Shown: positions 13,440-19,319 of the stretch, piece by piece
How the letters are laid out: each line of letters starts with the position of its first letter
Numbering within the stretch: the first letter of the stretch is position 1
Source: CAIWXH01 sp964555675
Lineage (GTDB): Bacteria > Chloroflexota > Chloroflexia > Chloroflexales > Chloroflexaceae
Direction of reading: 5' to 3'
Length of the DNA: 19,319 nt
Assembly: GCA_964555675.1 (NCBI GenBank)
Contig: CAZKTU010000117.1
Coordinates: 1-19,319 of the forward strand
Notes under the pieces: model-generated
What the model was told of the DNA's origin: nothing
What the model saw: only the letters and a program-made list of their open reading frames with translations
Database searches by the model: none
Translations under genes and position numbers: made by a program

Positions 13440-14813
13440 TCAGTTCAGGGCGAACAGCGGCTCAGGGGCAGGTGTCCAGCCGAGAGGCTGGAAGTCGCCG
13501 CGGGCGGGGTCGCGCTCGTAGAGTCCGTCGTAGTCGCCCGCGGCGATACCCCGCAGCAGCGCGACCAGCGTGTCGATCTCTTCGAGCGTGGTCGACAGGC
13601 CGAAGCTGGCTCGCACCAGGCCGACCTGGCCCGGCTCGCAACCGGACTGCTCGTTCTCCAGCAGGCGAGCCACATACGGGTGCGCGCAGAAGCTCCCGCT
13701 GCGCACCGCGATGCCGCCCTCGTAGCTCAGGATCGCCGCCACCAGGTGCGGGTCGTGGCGCTCGAGACAGAAGGGAATCACCCCCAGGCGCGTCGCGGCA
13801 TTGGCCGGGTCGGGGTCGCCATAGAGCCAGAGGCCGGGCACGCGGGCGAGCTGATCGAGGGCATAGCTGGTCAGCTCGGCCTCGTGGGCGGCGATGGTGT
13901 CCAGGCCAATCGCCTCGAGGGCCAGGCAGGCGGCGGCCAGGGCGACCGCGCCGACGGCGTTGGGCGTGCCGGCCTCTTCGCGGGCCGGCCCGTCGGCCCA
14001 CTCGACGCTCTGTCGGGTCACGCGCCGCACTGTGCCGCCGCCGGCCAGCAGGGGCGCGCCATTGGCGAAGCGGTCGGCGCGACCGACGAGGGCGCCCGCG
14101 CCATAGGGCGCGTAGAGCTTGTGGCCCGAGAACGCCAGGTAGTCGATATGGCCCGGGTCCTCCAGATCGCCCAGGTCGATCCGGCGATGGGGCGCGAGCT
14201 GGGCGGCGTCGACAGAGATCTCGGCGCCATGGGCGTGGGCCTGGGCGGCCAGAACGTGGATGGGCGGCAAGTGGCCGGTGACGTTGCTGCCGCCGGTGAC
14301 GGCCACCAGAGCCACCCGCCCGCTGTACTGGCGCAGCAACGCGGCGTAGTGGTCGAGGTCGAGGGCCCCGTCGCGGGTGGCCCGCACATGGAGCACCGGG
14401 GCGACCGCGCGCCAGGGCAGGTCGTTGGAGTGATGCTCGAGCTCGGTGCTGATGATCACCTGCCCGGGCCGCAGGGTCAGCCGGCGTGCTAGCAGGTTCA
14501 GCGCCTCGGTCGTGTTGCGCGTGAAGACCACCTGATGCTGCCCCGGCCGCGCGCCGACGAAGCGGCCGACGACGCTCCGCGCCTCTTCATAGGCGGCGCT
14601 GGCGGCCTGCGACTTGAGCCCGGCGCCGCGGTGGACGCTGCTGTAGACGCCCAGGAAACGCTCGACGGTGGCGTGGACCTGGCGCAGCGGCGGAGTGGTT
14701 GCGGCGCTGTCGAGGTTGATCGCGGGGGCGGGGGCGGCCCCGTTGCGGGGGAGGGGCGTGGCGTGGCCGACAAGCTGAGCGCGGGCATCCTCAAGGGCGA
14801 GTAGGCTGGTCAT
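13440..14813 (-). CDS. Cysteine-desulfurase-like class V aminotransferase (PLP), SAM-riboswitch controlled
   Basis: From ATG 14813 the protein is 457 aa. Class V motifs: TRNTTEALN (98-106), ELEHHSNDLPW (124-134) with His127 over the PLP ring, D202 in VDAAQLAPH, and Lys232 in SGHKLYAPYGAGALVG as the Schiff-base lysine. Cys376 in RSGSFCAHP falls where SufS-type desulfurases have their catalytic Cys (R-x-G-x-x-C-A). This supports sulfur removal from cysteine or a related compound, with possible alternatives in the wider family (epimerase or C-S lyase). It is longer than SufS (about 410 aa) through an N-terminal lead and a C-terminal tail. AGGAG lies 6 nt before ATG. An S-box riboswitch and a strong promoter precede it, so its level should fall when SAM is high. 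That regulation points to methionine/cysteine balance instead of housekeeping Fe-S assembly; no suf genes are nearby. Confidence 0.88.
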   Translation of the reverse strand: MTSLLALEDARAQLVGHATPLPRNGAAPAPAINLDSAATTPPLRQVHATVERFLGVYSSVHRGAGLKSQAASAAYEEARSVVGRFVGARPGQHQVVFTRNTTEALNLLARRLTLRPGQVIISTELEHHSNDLPWRAVAPVLHVRATRDGALDLDHYAALLRQYSGRVALVAVTGGSNVTGHLPPIHVLAAQAHAHGAEISVDAAQLAPHRRIDLGDLEDPGHIDYLAFSGHKLYAPYGAGALVGRADRFANGAPLLAGGGTVRRVTRQSVEWADGPAREEAGTPNAVGAVALAAACLALEAIGLDTIAAHEAELTSYALDQLARVPGLWLYGDPDPANAATRLGVIPFCLERHDPHLVAAILSYEGGIAVRSGSFCAHPYVARLLENEQSGCEPGQVGLVRASFGLSTTLEEIDTLVALLRGIAAGDYDGLYERDPARGDFQPLGWTPAPEPLFALN

Positions 14814-14858
14814 TGCTGGCTCCTGCGAATAGTACGCGGGCGCCGCTGCTGAATGCAG

Positions 14859-14891
14859 CAAGCCCCTTCCACAATATGCGGAAGGGGCTTG
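14859..14891 (-). terminator. Expression-platform hairpin of the SAM riboswitch
   Basis: Twelve perfect base pairs, AAGCCCCTTCC (14860-14870) with GGAAGGGGCTT (14880-14890) plus a closing C-G, surround a 9-nt loop. A second small hairpin, GCTGC-TGAAT-GCAGC (14845-14859), follows at once. There is no T-run, so a standard intrinsic terminator is doubtful. An alternative pairing exists: GCGGGCG just after the aptamer (about 14901-14907) is complementary to CGCCCGC (about 14837-14843) near the ribosome site, so control of translation is possible. Confidence 0.6.
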
Positions 14892-14907
14892 TATCCAGAC
14901 TCGCCCG

Positions 14908-15009
14908 CTCATCTTCCAGTGTCGCTGCCGGAATTGGCACCGTTCCGGGGGGTGAACCCGGAGGTTGCCGAGGCTTCATCGGGCCGGTCCCTCTGCCTCT
15001 CTGGATAAG
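14908..15009 (-). promoter_or_regulatory. SAM-I (S-box) riboswitch aptamer
   Basis: Read on the minus strand, the leader matches the S-box consensus almost throughout. It has CTTATC (15004-15009) pairing with GATGAG (14908-14913) as P1, then AGAGAGG, GAGGGA, GGCCCGATGAAGCC, CGGCAACC, a P3 arm of CCGGG/CCCGG type, GGTGCCAATTCC, GGCAG and TGGAAGATGAG. All conserved core segments are in order within 102 nt. SAM-I aptamers bind S-adenosylmethionine and normally switch off methionine or sulfur genes. Here the regulated gene starts 94 nt further on and encodes a cysteine-desulfurase-like enzyme. Confidence 0.96.
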
Positions 15010-15035
15010 CGTGGGTATTCAGTTGTGATGGCCAG

Positions 15036-15064
15036 ATAATAAAGTACTTGCGCGAGATTGTCAA
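15036..15064 (-). promoter_or_regulatory. Promoter of the SAM riboswitch transcript
   Basis: On the minus strand TTGACA (15059-15064, perfect), a 17-nt spacer and TATTAT (15036-15041, 5 of 6) place the start near 15029, 20 nt before the aptamer. The -35 lies just after the stop codon of the AT-hook gene. Confidence 0.82.
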
Positions 15065-15083
15065 GCACGCAGCCGCGCCGAGA

Positions 15084-15239
15084 TCAGGCCTCGAGCGAGG
15101 CCTCGGCCAGCAGCAGGCTGGCATAGACCATCACCGCGCGCCGCCCGTGGGGATGCAGGGCCGGCCAGAGCCCCTTCAGCTCGCTGAGGGTCTGATCGTT
15201 CCCCTCGCCGGCGTCGCACGCAAGCTGCAACACAGCCGG
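15084..15239 (-). CDS. C-terminal fragment of the AT-hook protein (probable)
   Basis: The 51 codons to the stop at 15084-15086 read PAVLQLACDAGEGNDQTLSE, then a helical stretch ending in VMVYASLLLAEASLEA. The codons have the strong GC third-position bias of real genes here, unlike the frame that runs straight through the N run, which yields an Arg/Ala-rich tail. Because the 100-N gap is of unknown length, the frame before and after it need not agree. It is most simply the C-terminus of the AT-hook protein at 15340-16020. A separate gene whose start is lost in the gap is the alternative. Confidence 0.6.
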   Translation of the reverse strand, partial: PAVLQLACDAGEGNDQTLSELKGLWPALHPHGRRAVMVYASLLLAEASLEA

Positions 15240-15339
15240 NNNNNNNNNNNNNNNNNNNNNNNNNNNNNNNNNNNNNNNNNNNNNNNNNNNNNNNNNNNNN
15301 NNNNNNNNNNNNNNNNNNNNNNNNNNNNNNNNNNNNNNN
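15240..15339. other. Assembly gap (100 N) inside a gene
   Basis: Exactly 100 N, a placeholder of unknown true size. It falls in the Ala/Pro/Arg-rich, repeat-like middle of the AT-hook protein, a kind of sequence that often breaks assemblies. Confidence 0.99.
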
Positions 15340-16020
15340 CACGGCGCCCGGCGCTACCGTGGCGCTGCGCCGAGGGCGACCACGGCGACGGGGCACAGCC
15401 GGGGCAGGCTGCTCGAGGGCAACCGTCGTCACGCCGAGGGCCCCGGACGGCGCCTGGGCGGCGCGGGCTGCCTCGGCGGCAGCCCGAGCGGCTTTGGTGG
15501 AGCCCTTGGGGCGGCCCGGTCGCCGCCGCGCCGGCGCTGCCTCGAGGGCGGGCGCTGCTTCAGGCGGGACGACGGGCAGGGTGGCCGCCGCCGGTAACGT
15601 CAGGGGCTCGCTGGCAGCCCTAACCTCGGGCGAGGCCACGGGCAAAGCGGCGGCCACAGCCGGTACGGTGCTCGGCTCAGCTACCTCGGTCGTCGCCACG
15701 GGACGCGGCTTGCCACCCCTGCCGGGGGGCGGGATCACGGCGCGCAGCTCGCGCAGGGACAGATCGCCCACATTCTTCACCCGCCCCACGGCGCCGCCAT
15801 TGGTACTGTACAGCTCGGCGACAAAATCCGCGCTGCTCAGGCCCGCCAGAGGGCGCCGACCATTGATATAGCCGCCGGGATCATTGTCGATGATCGCCCG
15901 TAGCTCGTGCTGGATCGCCCGCGTCGCACGCTCGGACAGGCCAAACCCCAGAAGCCAGAACCGCAGTTCCTCGGCCCGCTCTATGATGACTTCGCGATCT
16001 AGCGCTTCGGCAACATCCAT
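15340..16020 (-). CDS. AT-hook DNA-binding protein, N-terminal part (cut by gap)
   Basis: The 227 visible residues begin with a compact, mostly helical domain (1-97, for example RAEELRFWLLGFGLSERATR and YINGRRPLAGLSSADFVAEL), which I do not recognise. A low-complexity Pro/Ala/Val linker follows (98-164), then two AT-hook motifs: RRRPGRPKG (165-173) and RRRGRPRR (211-218), separated by an Ala-rich stretch. AT-hooks grip the minor groove of AT-rich DNA, so this looks like a nucleoid-associated or architectural regulator of histone H1-like build. AAGAGG lies about 6 nt before ATG 16020. The region just upstream is the most AT-rich of the window, a natural target. It precedes the SAM riboswitch gene but has a separate promoter region. 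Confidence 0.75.
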
Positions 16021-16057
16021 CCCCGGCCTCTTGATCTACATGAGCAGCGGACGACAG

Positions 16058-16143
16058 TAATGATTTTATTAGTATTATTGAAGTGGCTGTTTGAAAAGCC
16101 AATTATCGATTATTATTGTATCACAAAACAGGATAGATCTATC
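16058..16143. promoter_or_regulatory. AT-rich divergent promoter region
   Basis: About 85 bp of mostly A/T stand out against the GC-rich surroundings. Plus strand: TTGAAA (16091-16096), 17-nt spacer, TATTGT (16114-16119) would start the PAP2 transcript near 16126. Minus strand: TTGGCT, 17 nt, AATAAT is a weaker candidate for the AT-hook gene and overlaps the first. TATTATTG occurs at 16073-16080 and 16111-16118, and GATAGATCTATC (16132-16143) is a perfect palindrome. Composition and motifs are seen; promoter use is inferred. Confidence 0.55.
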
Positions 16144-16266
16144 TGAGGCAACCCCGCTCATCTATTCAGGACGATTCGCCCGTGCGGCCGGCCCCGTACC
16201 GTCGCCCTCCTGGCACGGCAGATGCAACGGCACGCACATCTTTTGCCGCACGCTACCCGAGTATCT

Positions 16267-17052
16267 ATGCCAGATATACCACCGCCAGCAGCAGAGCCAG
16301 CCCAACCGCGCCATCCCGAGACGCGGCGCCGCTTTGCGCTCCTGCGCTCGCTGATCTACGACCAGCGCCGCCGCCACAGGCTGCTCCTCTTCGGGGCGGC
16401 GATCACCATCGTGCTCGTCGGCTGCCTGAGCGTCATGGCCCGCCTCTACACTGTGCTGCCCGTTGATCTGTGGATCACCCAGGAGCTGCAGGAGCACCAG
16501 TGGTCGTTCGTCGCGCGCGTGATGTACGCCGTTTCGATCTTCGGCTACGCGCCCTGGTCGATCCTCACCGTTGCGGTCGGCACGGCCATTGTCGGGCTGC
16601 TGTTAGGCTGGCGCAATGGGCTCTACCTGCTGCTGATCACCGTCGTCCAGGGCCTCGTGAACGCGGCGATCAAGCGCACGATCGGGCGCCCCAGGCCGCT
16701 CGACACCCTGGTCGAGGTCTTCGTGCCCGAGCACGGCTTCTCCTTCCCCAGCGGCCACGTCATGTTCTACACGGTCTTCTTCGGCTTCATCCTCTTCCTC
16801 ATCCTCACGCGCGGCCCCCACACCCGCGCACGCTGGCTGCTCGCCGCGCCCTTCGCCGCCCTCACCCTGCTGGTGGGGCCGTCGCGTATTATCCTCGGCG
16901 CCCACTGGCTGAGCGACGTCGTCGCGGCCTACCTGCTCAGCCTGAGCCTGCTGGCCCTGGCGATCGAGGGCTACCTGCGCGCCCTGGCCCCGCCTACGGT
17001 CGCGGCCGAAGAGGGCCTGGCCCGCGGCTTCGACGAGCGCCGCGAGGCGTGA
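16267..17052 (+). CDS. PAP2-family membrane phosphatase
   Basis: From ATG 16267 the protein is 261 aa. After a charged cytosolic N-terminus (1-38) it has about six membrane segments and the three PAP2 motifs: KRTIGRPRP (136-144), PSGH (161-164) and SRIILGAHWLSD (206-217), with His164 and His213 as catalytic residues and Asp217 supporting. Members remove phosphate from lipid phosphates such as phosphatidic acid, phosphatidylglycerol phosphate or undecaprenyl pyrophosphate at the outer face of the membrane; which one applies here is unknown. The start is uncertain: ATG 16222 would add 15 residues, and neither start has a good ribosome site. It is convergent with the OsmC fusion gene, only 6 nt apart. 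Confidence 0.88.
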   Translation: MPDIPPPAAEPAQPRHPETRRRFALLRSLIYDQRRRHRLLLFGAAITIVLVGCLSVMARLYTVLPVDLWITQELQEHQWSFVARVMYAVSIFGYAPWSILTVAVGTAIVGLLLGWRNGLYLLLITVVQGLVNAAIKRTIGRPRPLDTLVEVFVPEHGFSFPSGHVMFYTVFFGFILFLILTRGPHTRARWLLAAPFAALTLLVGPSRIILGAHWLSDVVAAYLLSLSLLALAIEGYLRALAPPTVAAEEGLARGFDERREA

Positions 17053-17058
17053 GGCGGC

Positions 17059-17070
<12 letters not shown>
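17041..17070. terminator. Shared palindrome over both convergent stop codons
   Basis: CGCGAGGCGTGAG (17041-17053), GCGG loop, CTCACGCCTCGCG (17058-17070): a perfect 13-bp stem with a 4-nt loop. It contains the last codons and the TGA stop of both the PAP2 gene (plus) and the OsmC fusion gene (minus), and both proteins end in Arg-Glu-Ala as a result. It likely serves as a two-way transcription stop, though no T-run follows on either side. Confidence 0.75.
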
Positions 17071-18279
<1,209 letters not shown>

Positions 18280-18314
18280 CGGCAGGCTCCCCTTAGCTGA
18301 ATGTTACCAGTACT

Positions 18315-18339
18315 GTAGCGCAGCGCGGCGCTGCGTTAC
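18315..18339. promoter_or_regulatory. 11-bp inverted repeat upstream of the OsmC fusion gene
   Basis: GTAGCGCAGCG (18315-18325) and CGCTGCGTTAC (18329-18339) pair at 10 of 11 positions around CGG, 36 nt before the start codon of the OsmC fusion (minus strand). It could be an operator or a leader hairpin. The rest of the 237-nt divergent region shows only the candidate promoter near 18439. Confidence 0.45.
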
Positions 18340-18438
18340 GGATGCTCGCGTGAACTATGGGCGACGCCGCATCATCTGGAGGTGCGTCGCAGGCCTGCGC
18401 ACCCTCGCCGCCGGCAGTCGCTCGCGGGCGCCTTCAGA

Positions 18439-18447
18439 TGGTATCAT
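18439..18447 (+). promoter_or_regulatory. Extended -10 candidate for the enoyl-CoA hydratase gene
   Basis: TG-G-TATCAT has the TGn extension and 5 of 6 consensus bases; no good -35 lies 17 nt upstream. The start point would be near 18454, giving a leader of about 63 nt. Confidence 0.4.
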
Positions 18448-18516
18448 GCCTCGGCCAATGCGGGGCCCCTGGCCCGGCAAAGCTCGTCAATTGTCGATCA
18501 GAGGGGAGGCCGGACC

Positions 18517-19319
18517 ATGACTGGCCAGTATGAGCAACTGCTCCTCGCCGTCGCCGATGGTGTGGCGACCGTGACCCTGAACCGGCCCGAGCGTCTGAAC
18601 GCGATGAGCGCCCACATGGTCGAGGAGCTGCGCGCCGCCCTCGACGCGATCGAGGCCAACGGCGCGGTCAGGGCGCTCATCCTCACAGGGGCTGGGCCGC
18701 GGGCCTTTTGCACCGGCGCCGACCTGAAGGAGCGAGCCGCCATGGACGGCGCGGGCCGCTGGGATCATAACCGGGCGATTAACGATTGCGCCGCCCAGCT
18801 CGCCCGGCTGCAGATTCCGACCATCGCCGCGGTCAACGGCATGGCCCTGGGCGGCGGCTGCGAGATCATCCTGGCCTGCGACTTCCGCCTGGCCGCCGAG
18901 CACGCCGTCTTCGGCCTGCCCGAGGTCGGCCTGGGCATTATCCCCGGGGCCGGCGGCACCCAGCGCCTGCCGCGCCTGATCGGGCCCACCCGCGCCAAGG
19001 AGCTGATCTTCACCGCGCGCCGCATCGACGCCGCCACCGCCCTGGCCTGGGGCCTGGTCAGCCAGCTCGCCCCCGCCGATCAGCTCCTCGCCGCCGCCGG
19101 CGCGCTGGCCGCCCAGATCGCCCGCCAGAGCCCCCTGGCCCTGGCCTATGCCAAGGCCGCGATCGACGTGGGGCTCGACAGCTCACTCGAGCAGGGCCTG
19201 CGCTACGAGACCGCCGCCATCCGCGCCACCCTGGCCTCCGAGGACTACCAGATCGGCCTCGCCGCCTTCGCCGCTAAAGAGCCGCCCGCGTTCCCACCGC
19301 TCGCCGCACGCCGCATCGT
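18517..19319 (+). CDS. Enoyl-CoA hydratase/isomerase family protein (3' end cut by window)
   Basis: The 267 visible residues cover the whole crotonase fold. The A-x-x-G-A-D-L of the first oxyanion-hole strand is present as AFCTGADL (63-70); the second oxyanion region is MALGGGCE (109-116). Glu116 and Glu136 (GLPEVGLG) are both present, as in true enoyl-CoA hydratases, and PGAGGTQRLPRLIG (143-156) is the usual following motif. It would add water to trans-2-enoyl-CoA in fatty acid or amino acid breakdown. GAGGGGAGG (18501-18509) lies 7 nt before ATG 18517. Usual length is about 260 aa, and the AAKEPPAFPPL near the end is the normal C-terminal region (commonly F-x-x-K-x-P-x-F), so only a few residues should be missing. 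Confidence 0.92.
   Translation, partial: MTGQYEQLLLAVADGVATVTLNRPERLNAMSAHMVEELRAALDAIEANGAVRALILTGAGPRAFCTGADLKERAAMDGAGRWDHNRAINDCAAQLARLQIPTIAAVNGMALGGGCEIILACDFRLAAEHAVFGLPEVGLGIIPGAGGTQRLPRLIGPTRAKELIFTARRIDAATALAWGLVSQLAPADQLLAAAGALAAQIARQSPLALAYAKAAIDVGLDSSLEQGLRYETAAIRATLASEDYQIGLAAFAAKEPPAFPPLAARRI

Noticed and set aside
13403..14281. 292-codon plus-strand open frame
   Set aside because: Very Arg/Gly/Pro-rich mirror of the desulfurase-like gene, with no domain.
14814..14912. 33-residue N-terminal extension of the desulfurase-like protein
   Set aside because: It would be translated from the riboswitch expression platform; AGGAG precedes ATG 14813.
15061..15339. Open frame read straight through the N run
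   Set aside because: The gap is a placeholder of unknown length, and the frame after it gives shadow-like composition; another frame there looks truly coding.

Overview
The window looks like chromosomal DNA of a high-GC bacterium. The mix of genes, the S-box riboswitch, sigma70-type promoters and intergenic palindromes would fit a Chloroflexota (Chloroflexia) genome. That placement is an inference from overall character and was not tested by any search. The sequence is a scaffold: two runs of exactly 100 N (11667-11766 and 15240-15339) are placeholder gaps. No rRNA, tRNA, CRISPR array, transposase or phage gene was seen.

Region 1 (1-2622, plus strand) holds a DUF4386-like membrane protein behind a promoter that is almost covered by a 17-bp inverted repeat, then an atypical NAD(P)-binding short-chain dehydrogenase/epimerase, then a small duplicated membrane protein. 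It ends in an inverted array of heptamers between convergent genes.

Region 2 (2654-6047, minus strand) is a tight four-gene operon read from about 6012 downwards: glutathionyl-hydroquinone reductase-like GST, GNAT acetyltransferase, O-acetylhomoserine sulfhydrylase (metY-like), CoA-binding protein. Region 3 (6065-11657) has a soluble three-PAS hybrid histidine kinase and a UGT-type glycosyltransferase on the minus strand. Divergent from these are a Crp/Fnr-type regulator, apparently leaderless, and an AHL-lactonase-like metallo-hydrolase.

Region 4 (11773-16020, minus strand) has a ring-cleaving VOC dioxygenase behind its likely MarR regulator. The MarR promoter contains a perfect operator and may also give a leaderless mRNA. 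Next is a cysteine-desulfurase-like PLP enzyme behind a clear SAM-I (S-box) riboswitch with a textbook promoter, and then a gap-interrupted protein with two AT-hooks whose upstream region is strikingly AT-rich. Region 5 (16058-19319) has a PAP2 phosphatase and an alpha/beta-hydrolase-OsmC fusion, whose convergent 3' ends lie in one perfect 13-bp palindrome. The window ends inside an enoyl-CoA hydratase.

Two themes recur. One is quinone/thiol/peroxide stress: hydroquinone reductase, MhqO-like dioxygenase with MarR, OsmC fusion. The other is sulfur metabolism: metY and the SAM-riboswitch-controlled desulfurase-like enzyme. No single undescribed multi-gene system is proven here. The strongest leads are the riboswitch-desulfurase pairing, the AT-hook protein facing an AT island, the double operator at the left edge, and the leaderless regulator genes.
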